Shown one piece after another: positions 50,525 through 59,559 of a DNA stretch of 64,000 bases. A model generated the notes under the pieces. The model saw only the letters and a list, made by a program, of their open reading frames with translations. It had not been told where the DNA came from and did no database searches. Numbering within the stretch: position 1 is the first letter of the stretch; each line of letters begins with the position of its first letter. The stretch covers positions 2,213,030 to 2,277,029 of the forward strand of contig NZ_KK073875.1 in the NCBI RefSeq assembly GCF_000585395.1, written 5' to 3'. This DNA is from Saccharibacillus sacchari DSM 19268 (GTDB lineage: Bacteria; Bacillota; Bacilli; Paenibacillales; Paenibacillaceae). The translations under genes were made by a program, and so were the position numbers.

Positions 50525-53500
50525 TCAGCCGAGGCGGTTTAATACGGCTACGCTTACCGAGTTCGCGGGCAGCTTCAGCACGGTCGTACGGCCGTTCGTA
50601 CCGTCTTCAAGCGTAAACCCGCTTTCCGCAGGCACGACCTGCTCCGCGTTTTTCTTGTTCACGTTCGGTACGTTAAGCAGCGAAGCGTCGCCTGCCAGCG
50701 TCACGAGTTTGGCGTCGGCGGAGACGTGCAATCCGTCGAGGTTCAAACGCGTCTGCTTGTCCACCCCGTCCGCGTTGACCAGCTTGATATACACATGCTG
50801 CGCATCCGCCGTTACCGAATGGAACACGTCGCGGTTGTAGGCTTCCAGCTTGTAATCCAGCACTTTGCTGGTCCAATCGTTCGCCGGATCGGCATAGGAG
50901 CAGACCAGATGGCGTCCGTCGCTGCCGCCGTAATTGACGGTGATTGCGTACTCGCGTCCGTTTTCGAGCGGCTCATAGCTGGCGGCGCGCAGATTGCCCG
51001 CCGCCGTGCTGGACGAGTAATCGCCGAGCGTGTAGCCTTCGATGCCCTGCTTGTGCACCTTCACGCCGGTGGCGCTTCCGCCGTAGCCGATCGCGTATTC
51101 CAGTACGTCTTTGTTGTCCGGCGCGATGTCGGTCAGGCCGACGCCGATGTAGAAGCCGTCTTCGCCGGAGGATTTGGATGCGACGACTTCGACCGTGTAA
51201 TCCGTCCATTCGTCATTTGATACATATAGTCCGTTTAGTCCTGCGCTTTGCGGCTTCAGGATCAGACCCCGTCCTTGCTCCAACGTATAGCCTGCCGAGC
51301 CGGGGATGGACTGCCAGATCGGATCGAGTGCGGAAGCACTCAAAGCCGACGAATCGACGGACTCTGTTTCCCCGATCGCGATCGCCGCGAAGTCCGTTTC
51401 AAGCAACACTTTCCCATCCACATTCGACGTGACTTTGACGCTTTTCACTGTAACTTCTGCCTGACCCGCCGCAATCTCGATCCCCCCGCGAGGAATCAGA
51501 TCCACCGGCTTGCCGCCGCGGTACGTCGAGAACGACGTCGGCAGCACTTTGTCGCCCAAGTATTTCGCGTACATCTGCTGCACGTAATAGTTCGGCGTGA
51601 ACCATACGCTCTCGTCGTCGAACCAGATGCAGTCCGGCGTCCAGCGGTAGGTGCCGTCGGTCAGCACTTTGTTGAACAGCGGCGCGTAAGCGGCCAGGCG
51701 CACGACATCGGCATTATTTTCGAATCCGGTCATGATCGCCGCTTCCGCTACCGCGCCGGCCAGCGTGTTTTTATCCGTGGACGCATACTCGCCGACGAAT
51801 ACTTTCGACGTCTCCGGCCAGTTGATGCTGCCGTCTTCGTTTTTTGCCCGGAAATAGTAATTGTAGCGATCCGCGTTGTTCAGCAGATAGTCGTTCGAAC
51901 GGTAATAATGCTCGTCCGCGATCGTGTCCATATAATTCGGCTGTTTGGCGTACCAGCTCACCTGCTCCGAAATGACCTGGTCCCGATCCGCGAATTCCAC
52001 TTCTGCCGAACCTTCCAGATTGCCGCTCAGGAACTTCCAGCCTTGCTGATACGCGTCGTCGTCGGCCTGCGCGCCTACCGTCGAGATGATATGCAGCTCA
52101 TGCTCCGGATAGTGCTTTTCCATATATTCGTCGATCCGCGTCTTGAACACTTCGAAGTTGGCGAAAAACTCGCTGCCCCAGTTCTCGTTGCCCACGCCCA
52201 AGTAGCGCAGGTCGAACGGCGCTTCGTGCCCCATTTTCCGGCGCATCGCGGCCCATTCGTTTCCTTCGAAGTCCACGCTGATCGCGAAGTCGATCAAATC
52301 CGTGAAGTTCTGAATATAGTAGTCGCGCAGTTCGCCGCCTGCCGGATGCGCATAATCGGAACGGGCCTGGCACAGCACGCCGCACGCCATGACCGGAAGC
52401 GGGGTAGCGTTCAAGTCTTCGGCCAATTGGAAATATTCCATGTAACCGAGTCCCATCGTCATCATGTAACCCCAGACGTTGAAGTTTTCTTTGCGCAGCT
52501 CGATCGCGTCCACGGAGTCTTTCCAATCATAGACGTTATCCCAAATGAACGAACCTTCGGAAATGCAGCCGCCCGGGAAACGCAGAAACTTCGGATGCAG
52601 CCCCGCCAGCGCTTTGACCAGATCGCGGCGCAGACGGTAGTTGGGGTTGCCCGCGTAGTTGGCGTGCGCGGACGGCGAATCCGATTCTTCGCCCGCTCCC
52701 CAGACATCGCGCGGCGTGAGGGACACCAGCTCGATCGAAATCTCGCCTTCGAAGGTCAGCGCAAGCTGGCCGAGCACGTTTTGCGAACCCGTGAGCACCA
52801 GTTCGGATGTGGTAACGCCGTTCGCCGGATAAGGAACGCCGTACTTTTTCCACGTACCGCCGCCTTCGATCTTGACCGTGACGATATCGCTCGCCGCTTC
52901 GCCGGCCGGATCTTGCAGCTGCAGCGTGATGTACCCTTCGTACTCGGCTTTGGCCCAGACCGTAAAGTCGTACTTCGCATCCTCGCGAATATTCATCGCG
53001 CAGCCGCCGTTGGTATCGTTGAAGCCGCGGTTATAGATCGTCGCTCCGTCCGCCACGGTGACGTAGTAGCTGTTCACGTCCGGATCGGAGGAACCGAGGA
53101 ATCCGCCTAACGTATCCGTGGTTTGCGGCTCCATCTTGTCGATATCGCCGTACCACCACAGCAGCGGCTGGCGGTTGCGTCCGGTCGAGCAGCCGCAAGC
53201 GCCGGAGGCATGCGAGTAGGTATCGAATTCGAACGCTTCGAACGAACGGTTCTGCACCATTTCCGCATAGATCCCGCCGTCTGCCGCATTATTGATGTCC
53301 TCGTAAAAGAGTCCGTACATCACTTCGCTGACGTCCACGACGCCTTCGATCTGTTCTCCGCCATGCACGGTGATCGTGTACGGCGGCAGCTCGGACGGAA
53401 GCACGGAGACGTCGAAGCTGCGATCTGCTCGGCCCGTTCCGACGGTGAGCGCTGCCGTGAGCGTGGCGGCTTGAGGTTCTCCCGTCCCTTGCGGCCATAC

Positions 53501-54373
53501 TTTGCCTTCGTGCGATACGGCTTCCGGCCGGCTCGATTCCCAGCTTACGCTGACTTTGCCGCCCATCAGAGACGTCGGCAGAGAGACATCGCCCGTTAAA
53601 ATGCTTGTCGGGAACACCAGGTACTTATCCGCCGCCAAGCGCACGATCTCTTCGTCCGTCAGCGATTCGCACATCACTTCGATCACTTCGTCGGCCGACA
53701 GGCCTGCCGCGTACACGCGGAAATCGGAGACGGAACCCGCGAAATCGTCATCCGCCGCAAACTGCGAACGCCCGATATAGTTGCGGCTATAATTGCCTTC
53801 GTCCGCGAAAGTGTCGAACCAACGGCGAAGCTGCGCGTAGTTCCCGCTCGACGTCTGGCTGATCGATCCGTCAGCTGCCGCTTCGCCGTTCACGTAGACG
53901 ATCGGTCCCGCGCTGCTGAGCGTTCCGCCTTCCGTTCCGATCACGCTCATCGCTACGTGCATCCATTCCCCGCGCACGAAACCGCGCCCCGGATCGGCAA
54001 CCAGATCGCCGCCCGCCGACAACGTGGCGCGCATGGCCCGGGTCAGGAACAAAGACGGCGCGCCTTCGCTTTTGCCAAAGTCGCAGATCCGTTCCCAGAC
54101 GCTGGTGCCTGCATCGAACCGAACCCAAGCGGTAACCGTCACTCCTGTGTGATCGCTTACATTTTGCAGCAGATTACTCGGCAGTTCCAGGTAAGAAGAA
54201 CCGCTTCGGCCTCCGCCGAACGTCGCCGCAGTTCGGCCCGCGACGTTAGAGACGACCGGAAGCGAACTGCCGGACGGTGCCGCGTTCCGTTCCCGACCCG
54301 AGTAATCCCGTCCGATGTCCGAAGCTTCGTCGAACTTGTACCATGCAATAAGTTGATCGCGAAAAGAAGTCAT
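50525..54373 (-). CDS. Multidomain alpha-L-arabinofuranosidase, GH51 with LamG domains
   Basis: A 1282-residue arabinofuranosidase that should release terminal arabinose from arabinan or arabinoxylan fragments. Order: LamG-type domain (about 5-225), atrophied Ig-like domain (about 255-325), GH51 catalytic core (about 335-1000), then a C-terminal LamG/DUF1080-like domain (about 1060-1240). In the core are LFYEDINNAADGGIYAEMVQ, RFPGGCISEGSFIWDNVYDW, the acid/base Glu in YLGVGNENWGSEFF near residue 727, and the nucleophile Glu in KVFVGEYASTDKN near 860. The ATG follows AGGAG. There is no signal peptide, although such binding domains usually occur on exported enzymes. An AraR-like operator lies about 95 bases upstream. 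Confidence 0.94.
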   Translation of the reverse strand: MTSFRDQLIAWYKFDEASDIGRDYSGRERNAAPSGSSLPVVSNVAGRTAATFGGGRSGSSYLELPSNLLQNVSDHTGVTVTAWVRFDAGTSVWERICDFGKSEGAPSLFLTRAMRATLSAGGDLVADPGRGFVRGEWMHVAMSVIGTEGGTLSSAGPIVYVNGEAAADGSISQTSSGNYAQLRRWFDTFADEGNYSRNYIGRSQFAADDDFAGSVSDFRVYAAGLSADEVIEVMCESLTDEEIVRLAADKYLVFPTSILTGDVSLPTSLMGGKVSVSWESSRPEAVSHEGKVWPQGTGEPQAATLTAALTVGTGRADRSFDVSVLPSELPPYTITVHGGEQIEGVVDVSEVMYGLFYEDINNAADGGIYAEMVQNRSFEAFEFDTYSHASGACGCSTGRNRQPLLWWYGDIDKMEPQTTDTLGGFLGSSDPDVNSYYVTVADGATIYNRGFNDTNGGCAMNIREDAKYDFTVWAKAEYEGYITLQLQDPAGEAASDIVTVKIEGGGTWKKYGVPYPANGVTTSELVLTGSQNVLGQLALTFEGEISIELVSLTPRDVWGAGEESDSPSAHANYAGNPNYRLRRDLVKALAGLHPKFLRFPGGCISEGSFIWDNVYDWKDSVDAIELRKENFNVWGYMMTMGLGYMEYFQLAEDLNATPLPVMACGVLCQARSDYAHPAGGELRDYYIQNFTDLIDFAISVDFEGNEWAAMRRKMGHEAPFDLRYLGVGNENWGSEFFANFEVFKTRIDEYMEKHYPEHELHIISTVGAQADDDAYQQGWKFLSGNLEGSAEVEFADRDQVISEQVSWYAKQPNYMDTIADEHYYRSNDYLLNNADRYNYYFRAKNEDGSINWPETSKVFVGEYASTDKNTLAGAVAEAAIMTGFENNADVVRLAAYAPLFNKVLTDGTYRWTPDCIWFDDESVWFTPNYYVQQMYAKYLGDKVLPTSFSTYRGGKPVDLIPRGGIEIAAGQAEVTVKSVKVTSNVDGKVLLETDFAAIAIGETESVDSSALSASALDPIWQSIPGSAGYTLEQGRGLILKPQSAGLNGLYVSNDEWTDYTVEVVASKSSGEDGFYIGVGLTDIAPDNKDVLEYAIGYGGSATGVKVHKQGIEGYTLGDYSSSTAAGNLRAASYEPLENGREYAITVNYGGSDGRHLVCSYADPANDWTSKVLDYKLEAYNRDVFHSVTADAQHVYIKLVNADGVDKQTRLNLDGLHVSADAKLVTLAGDASLLNVPNVNKKNAEQVVPAESGFTLEDGTNGRTTVLKLPANSVSVAVLNRLG

Positions 54374-54466
54374 GGATAGTCTCCTGTCATGAATAGATTT
54401 CTGAATTAAGTTAATAAAAAAGTTAATTAATTTAATTTATTCGATTATATAGTTAATCATATCGTG

Positions 54467-54478
54467 TTGTACGTACAT
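54467..54478. promoter_or_regulatory. AraR-like operator upstream of the GH51 gene
   Basis: TTGTACGTACAT with its flanks closely matches the AraR operator consensus (ATTTGTACGTACAAAT) known from Bacillus. It lies about 95 bases upstream of an arabinofuranosidase gene, the right kind of target. Arabinose would then relieve repression. AraR itself is not encoded in the window. Confidence 0.65.
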
Positions 54479-54650
54479 GTTCAAGCTTAAATCGTCGCAA
54501 TGAAAAAGCCTTGAAAAGAGAACGTCGAGCGTCCCCGTTTGGCAAGGTTTTTTCAAAGTCTTTTCTTTTGATGTCATATTGAATCACATGAACAACAATC
54601 CTTAACGATCCGGTTATTTTGGCTCCGCCGCGAAAAATCAGCATGACAAA

Positions 54651-54683
54651 GGGAGAGGGTCACATCGAATGCAACCCTCTCCC
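54651..54683 (-). terminator. Hairpin after the GH3 gene
   Basis: GGGAGAGGGT (54651-54660) pairs perfectly with ACCCTCTCCC (54674-54683). On the minus strand TTTGTCAT follows, a short U-tract. It lies 29 bases after the GH3 stop. Confidence 0.65.
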
Positions 54684-54711
54684 GTTATAAGCAATCTTGA
54701 AAACGAACTTC

Positions 54712-57495
54712 TTAAACCGCCTTGAACTCCACCGCGCCCAATTGCAGACCCGGCTTCGTGAATTCGACTTCGAGCTTGTACGTGCCCAGTTCCAGCTCGA
54801 TCGTCGCCAGACGCTGCTTCAGCCAGCGGCCCTGCGTACCGTTCATTTGCACGGTCGTCAGGATTTTGCCGTTCAGCAGCAGGTTGCAGGCGCTTTGCGC
54901 AAGTTCCGGCTCCGTCGACATTGCGTTGACCGCTACGCGGTAAACGCCCGGCTGCTCGACTTTGAAGTAAACCGGCGCGTCGACGGCAGGCTGAACTTCG
55001 CCTTCTCCCGACAAAGCTTGCGCGCTGTCGATCTGCGCGACGCCTTGCGGCGCGAACTTCTCGATCGACTCTTCGGCGCGTTCTCTGGAGAAGACCGGCG
55101 CGTTCATGATAAATTTGCAGATGTTTTTCGCGCTGCGTTGAAGTTCTTCGCGCGTCACCGTGCCGTTTTCCAGGGATTCGATCGTGTTATCGCCCCAGAC
55201 GTTGGTTTCGGCGCCGTAGTTCATCACGACCATGTACAGATCGTTTTGCGCGCGCACCATGAAGTTGGTGTTTTTGCGATCCGCTTCGCCGCCGTTTGCC
55301 GAATCGTTCATGATCGCCCACCAGTCGGTCATGACGATGCCGTCAAAGCCCCACTCGCCGCGAAGGATCGTCGTATTAAGGTCGTAGTTCGACGCCGCCC
55401 AGTGGCCGTTGATCGGGTTGTACGAAGTCATGACCGAGTTGGCGCCGCCTTCGCGGACCGCGATCTCGAAGCCTTTCAGATAAATCTCGCGCAGGGCGCG
55501 TTCGGAGACGACCGCGTTTACTTTGGTGCGGTACTGCTCCTGATTGTTGCAGGCAAAGTGCTTCATCGTGGCGTTCGAACCGCCTGCCATGATGCCGCGG
55601 ATGCAGGCTGCCGCGAATTCGCCGGAGATGATCGGATCTTCCGAGAAATACTCGAAATTGCGTCCGTTCAGCGGACTGCGGCGGATGTTCAGGCCAGGTC
55701 CGAGCAGCGTGTCCACGTTGTTGAGCACCAGCTCTTGGCCTTCCAGCACGTACAATTCTTCGATCAGCGCCGTATCCCATGTCGCCGCCAGCAGCGTGCC
55801 GATCGAGACCTGCGTCGCTTGACCGCCGCTGTCCATCCGGATGCCCGAAGGGCCGTCCGCCGTACAAGCGACCGGAATGCCGTAGCCGAGCAGCGCGTCG
55901 CTGACGCCGCCGAACGCGGATGCCGTACCCGACGTGACGAGCGGGCTGCTCATGCCTTCGCCGCGAACCAGCGTAGCCAGTTCTTCGTTGCTGAGCTGCG
56001 CCACGAAATCGTCCATCGTTGCCGTGCCGTTTTTGACGTCCTGCAGCTTGATGCCTTTGTCTCCGGCCTCGCCGAGCGATTGCGGCAAACGGTCCTGAAT
56101 GCGCTGCGCCATATCGACTTTGCGGGTCGGCACGCCTTCGCTCACCAGCTCGTACGTGCCGTTCTCGTTGCGCGAACCCGGCTTGATGCGGGAGAATTCT
56201 TCCACCGGCGCCATCGCTTCTTCAAGCTGTTGCACGACGCGCAGTTCGTTCACGATATAACCGCCCGCTTCGTCGACCTGCACGGCCGCCAGCTGCTTGA
56301 CGCTCGAGCCGACATGAAGCACGTACGTCCCTTCTTCCAGCACGTAAGCATGGGCATGGCCCGTTACGCCGGAATCGTCGTACGAAGCCAATTTGTCGGT
56401 CGGGAAGCTCAGTACCAGCCGTTCCGATTCGCCCGGTTTGAGCGATTTCGTTTTGCCGAACGTGACCAACTTGAATACGGGTTGTCCGAGGCGTCCTTGC
56501 GGCGCTTCGACGTACAGCTGCACGACTTCTTTGCCTTCGAACGTATCGCCGGTGTTCGTGACGGTTACGCCGATTTCGACATGCTCCGCGCCGTCTTTTT
56601 GAATCGTTTTTGCCGCTTCCGGCGCTTGGCTGAAGGTCGTGTACGACAGGCCGAAACCGAATTCGTATTGGACCTTTTCAGGACGAAACGTTTCGAAATA
56701 CCGGTATCCGACATAAACGTCTTCTTCATACGTGCTTTTGAACTCGTTGCCGTAGTTGCTGGTGGATGGGTAGTCATCGATCGAATACGCGATGGTATCG
56801 GTCAGCTTACCGCTCGGGGTTACGTCGCCCGACAGTACATCCGCAATCGCGTTGCCGCCTTCCATCCCGCCGTGCCATGCGTAGATGACTGCCGCAATCG
56901 GGTGCTTGTGGGCAGAGTCTTTGACCCAGCTCATGTCTACGATGTTGGAGACGTTCAGAACCACGATCGTCTTCTCGAAATGATTCGTGACTTGAGTCAG
57001 CATGTCCAGCTCTTCCGGCGTCAGGCGGTAGCTGCCCGGCGCGTCCGCGTTATCCTGGTCTTCTCCGGCTGTGCGGCCGATGACCACGATCGCTTTGGAC
57101 GACTTCGCGCGCGCGCCCGCAACCAGCTCGTCCGTCAAAGGCATTTCTTTCTGGTGCCACGGTTCCGCCGCCCAGCCGCCTCCGCCGTTGTCGAACGGAT
57201 TTTCTTCGATCCATTTTGTATACACGCCGGCCAGTTCTTCGTTCACTTGAACCGACGGTTTGCTCCGCAGTCCGTCCAGTAGATTGGTTGTGTGCGAAAC
57301 GTGTACGCTTCCGCCTGATCCCGTACCGCTGCGGTAATAGTTAAGCTGCACGCGTCCGAAGATCGCGACATTGTCGTTCTCCCGGATCGGCAGCGCCTCT
57401 TGTTCGTTTTGAAGCAGTACGGCGCCTTGAGCGGCTACCTTTCTGCTGAATTCCGCGAAGCCCTTCAGGGGTCCTCCGATATTTGTTTGGCTCAA
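54712..57495 (-). CDS. GH3 beta-glycosidase with permuted domain order
   Basis: A 927-residue glycoside hydrolase family 3 enzyme (beta-glucosidase, beta-xylosidase or related). I chose the TTG at 57495, with GGGAGGG six bases upstream; the longer frame has no ribosome site. There is no signal peptide. Unusually the domain that is C-terminal in ordinary GH3 proteins comes first (EFSRKVAAQGAVLLQNEQEA then IVVIGRTAGEDQDNADAPGS), followed by a fibronectin-like domain, and the TIM barrel comes last (CTADGPSGIRMDSGGQATQ, then the nucleophile Asp in GFDGIVMTDWWAIMND near residue 722). A final beta-rich binding-like domain ends the protein. This permuted order is known from a few rumen and yeast enzymes. 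It lies beside the arabinan genes and may take part in hemicellulose breakdown. Confidence 0.93.
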   Translation of the reverse strand: MSQTNIGGPLKGFAEFSRKVAAQGAVLLQNEQEALPIRENDNVAIFGRVQLNYYRSGTGSGGSVHVSHTTNLLDGLRSKPSVQVNEELAGVYTKWIEENPFDNGGGGWAAEPWHQKEMPLTDELVAGARAKSSKAIVVIGRTAGEDQDNADAPGSYRLTPEELDMLTQVTNHFEKTIVVLNVSNIVDMSWVKDSAHKHPIAAVIYAWHGGMEGGNAIADVLSGDVTPSGKLTDTIAYSIDDYPSTSNYGNEFKSTYEEDVYVGYRYFETFRPEKVQYEFGFGLSYTTFSQAPEAAKTIQKDGAEHVEIGVTVTNTGDTFEGKEVVQLYVEAPQGRLGQPVFKLVTFGKTKSLKPGESERLVLSFPTDKLASYDDSGVTGHAHAYVLEEGTYVLHVGSSVKQLAAVQVDEAGGYIVNELRVVQQLEEAMAPVEEFSRIKPGSRNENGTYELVSEGVPTRKVDMAQRIQDRLPQSLGEAGDKGIKLQDVKNGTATMDDFVAQLSNEELATLVRGEGMSSPLVTSGTASAFGGVSDALLGYGIPVACTADGPSGIRMDSGGQATQVSIGTLLAATWDTALIEELYVLEGQELVLNNVDTLLGPGLNIRRSPLNGRNFEYFSEDPIISGEFAAACIRGIMAGGSNATMKHFACNNQEQYRTKVNAVVSERALREIYLKGFEIAVREGGANSVMTSYNPINGHWAASNYDLNTTILRGEWGFDGIVMTDWWAIMNDSANGGEADRKNTNFMVRAQNDLYMVVMNYGAETNVWGDNTIESLENGTVTREELQRSAKNICKFIMNAPVFSRERAEESIEKFAPQGVAQIDSAQALSGEGEVQPAVDAPVYFKVEQPGVYRVAVNAMSTEPELAQSACNLLLNGKILTTVQMNGTQGRWLKQRLATIELELGTYKLEVEFTKPGLQLGAVEFKAV

Positions 57496-57799
57496 AATAT
57501 TCCCTCCCGAATTCTGTATATGTGGTGTTTCCGGCACGCGTATGTTTCTTTGTGTGCGTCGACCCGATTTATCATTGATCGCGCTTTCCGAAAACCATTT
57601 CGTAAAGTTCAGGAGCACACCGCGCATCTTTCTCCACTATAAAGAATTGCGGAAAAAGAAGCAAAGCTTTATCTGGAAAAAGAGGGGGACACGCATAAAA
57701 AATCGGCAGCGTAGAGCTGCCAATCGAGTGACGAATTAAAAAACTGACGGATAACGTTGTACTTAGCACATTTGTTATCCAATTCACGCTGAAAGTCTT
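57496..57799. other. Intergenic region upstream of the GH3 gene
   Basis: No gene is seen in these 304 bases. They contain the terminator of the anti-sigma-like gene (57697-57724) and presumably the GH3 promoter. I see no AraR-like or good cre site here. Confidence 0.5.
57697..57724 (-). terminator. Terminator after the DUF4179 gene
   Basis: On the minus strand GGCAGC, a TCTAC loop and GCTGCC form a compact stem followed by GATTTTTTATG. It lies about 75 bases after the DUF4179 stop. Confidence 0.75.
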
Positions 57800-58843
57800 T
57801 TATTGATTAATCGGGATTGCTTCACTCAAGTCTTTTTCCTTTGTGCCGTCATACGGAACGAGCGAGTAGTTTCCTTTGGATAAATCAACATTCATAAAAC
57901 GACTATACCCTGTTCCCTCGGCAGTCCAGGCTCCTTCAATGGCTTGCACATCCTCTCCGCTGTCCGATACCAAGCGAAAACCATACATCCAAAGTTTCGA
58001 ACCTTCGTCGGGTTGCAGGGTTCGATTGTAATAAACCAAAGTCGATATAGGACCGGAAACAACTTTTTCAATCACAATACGCTCACCGTTAATCAGATCA
58101 ACCGTGCGATTAACTTCGATGGTCTGCGTTTGCGCCAGCAAAGCAGCACGCGAAGTCTCGACCTCGAATGTCCAGGGTTCCGACGGCACTCCAGGCATAT
58201 TTTCCGGGTGCCACCATGACATCTGATTGTATTCGATTTTGAGATGCAGTTTGTCGCTATCCGGAATTTCATCGAGCGCAATATTCTGATAAGTCGTATA
58301 CACGCCATTTTCCCCGTCCGATCCCGATCCGCTTCCGCCATTTCCTTGTAAATCGCTTCGTCCGTTTATCGTGATCTTTGCATTCATCCAAAGCACATTA
58401 TCCTCGGCAATCTTGAGCTTACTGGAAGGTTCCAGCGTCGAAGTGATCAGCAGTCGGTCCGTATCCACGATGATCTCGTTCAGCGTCAGCCTGCCGAACT
58501 CATTTTCCGTCGTCTCCCCGACCTGCGTCTTGTAAGCGGAATAATCGACGTCTTGCCCGTAACCGGCAAACCCTTCGAGTAAATTCGCTACAAAAGGAAG
58601 CTTCGCCAGTGCCTGTTGCCCGGCAGGAAGAGTAGCTCCGATAATCAAAACCAAGGCTACGGCTGCTGCCACAATTCCTCGCATTTTCCAATTTCGAGCG
58701 CCTATTGTACCGGTTTTCGCTGAATGCCCCAACTTTTTCCCGATACGCTTCATCCATCTGCTCCGCTCGATCTCCGTCAACGGCTCTTCCTCGTATTCCG
58801 TCAAATCCAGCTTCACGTCGTTCAACTCGTCGTAAATGCTCAT
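57800..58843 (-). CDS. DUF4179 membrane protein, probable anti-sigma factor
   Basis: A 347-residue protein with an N-terminal cytoplasmic part of about 55 residues (YDELNDVKLDLTEYEEEPLT, acidic), one membrane helix (GIVAAAVALVLIIGATLPAG) and a large outside domain of the DUF4179 type (about 85-345). Start ATG at 58843 overlaps the stop of the ECF sigma gene in ATGA, so the two are translationally coupled. DUF4179 proteins next to ECF sigma factors are generally taken to be their membrane anti-sigma partners; the acidic N-terminus would bind the sigma factor. The signal sensed by the outside domain is unknown. Confidence 0.88.
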   Translation of the reverse strand: MSIYDELNDVKLDLTEYEEEPLTEIERSRWMKRIGKKLGHSAKTGTIGARNWKMRGIVAAAVALVLIIGATLPAGQQALAKLPFVANLLEGFAGYGQDVDYSAYKTQVGETTENEFGRLTLNEIIVDTDRLLITSTLEPSSKLKIAEDNVLWMNAKITINGRSDLQGNGGSGSGSDGENGVYTTYQNIALDEIPDSDKLHLKIEYNQMSWWHPENMPGVPSEPWTFEVETSRAALLAQTQTIEVNRTVDLINGERIVIEKVVSGPISTLVYYNRTLQPDEGSKLWMYGFRLVSDSGEDVQAIEGAWTAEGTGYSRFMNVDLSKGNYSLVPYDGTKEKDLSEAIPINQ

Positions 58844-59409
58844 TCCCCGTGCACCTCTTTTCCCGCAGTCCAAAGCCGCTTCAATTTCTTGCGTCCGCGC
58901 GACAATTTGTTGTGAATCCACGATTCCCGCACGTCCATGTCTCGCGCGATCTCTTTGGCCGGGACACCTTCGATATAATAACGTTCAAACAGCTTGCGCT
59001 CGTCTTCCGGCAGCTGCGATAGTACGTCTTTCGCAGCCGAGATTGCCGTCGCATTGACCGTGTCCCTGTCGTTTATTCGTTCAACATCCAGTTCCTCGCC
59101 CGTGCGGCGCTCCCGTTCCTTGATCCAACGCCGTTGGTAGTCGATCGCCCTGTACTTTGCGACTGCCGCGATCCATTGCTTGAAGGAATTCCGCTCCAAA
59201 TCAAACGATTCAATATGATTCCAGACTGCAAGCAGCACGTCGTCCAGACACTCCTCGCGATCCTGCACACTGCCGGGCAGGTGCCGATATACGACCGCTT
59301 TCAGCAGCCCGCCGTGCAGATCGATCAGCTCGCGCAGCGCCTGCTCGTCCCTTTTGCGGATACGCTGTACGATTTCCTGTTCACGCATATCACGATGTTC
59401 CTGTTCCAC
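58840..59409 (-). CDS. ECF RNA polymerase sigma factor
   Basis: A sigma-70 factor of the ECF class, about 189 residues. I chose the GTG at 59409 because AAGGAGG lies about ten bases ahead; an ATG seven codons later is the alternative. Region 2 spans EQALRELIDLHGGLLKAVVY and ECLDDVLLAVWNHIESFDLE with KYRAIDYQRRWIKERERR; region 4 is QLPEDERKLFERYYIEGVPA then EIARDMDVRESWIHNKLSRG. The anti-sigma-like DUF4179 gene overlaps its end by four bases. Its targets are unknown; cell-surface genes such as the nearby S-layer protein are a guess. Confidence 0.93.
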   Translation of the reverse strand: MEQEHRDMREQEIVQRIRKRDEQALRELIDLHGGLLKAVVYRHLPGSVQDREECLDDVLLAVWNHIESFDLERNSFKQWIAAVAKYRAIDYQRRWIKERERRTGEELDVERINDRDTVNATAISAAKDVLSQLPEDERKLFERYYIEGVPAKEIARDMDVRESWIHNKLSRGRKKLKRLWTAGKEVHGE

Positions 59410-59516
59410 CCACCGGACGCCTCCTTCCCTGTGCCGATGTCGATACCGACATTGTATAGTACGAAGCGCAGACGAGGATTCTATCGTTACAGGCAAAATA
59501 AACTTCGTCGCAAAAA

Positions 59517-59547
59517 AACGGACACCGGTATTGAACCGATGTCCGTT
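59517..59547 (-). terminator. Terminator after the S-layer protein gene
   Basis: On the minus strand AACGGACATCGGT pairs with ACCGGTGTCCGTT, one mismatch, and is followed by seven T. It lies 13 bases after the S-layer protein stop. Confidence 0.85.
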
Positions 59548-59559
59548 CTTTTCTGTCTT

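Larger units (their letters stand above)
54374..54711. other. Intergenic region between GH3 and GH51 genes
   Basis: These 338 bases hold the GH51 promoter region, which is very AT-rich (54400-54465), the AraR-like site, a weak AAAAAGCCTTG/CAAGGTTTTTT dyad (about 54503-54554), and a terminator hairpin after the GH3 gene (54651-54683). No gene is seen. Confidence 0.6.

Noticed and set aside
54697-57282. An 861-codon open frame on the plus strand
   Set aside because: It lies fully antisense to the GH3 gene, has no family motifs, is rich in Arg, His and Phe as mirror frames of GC-rich genes are, and has no ribosome site. The GH3 frame has clear catalytic motifs.
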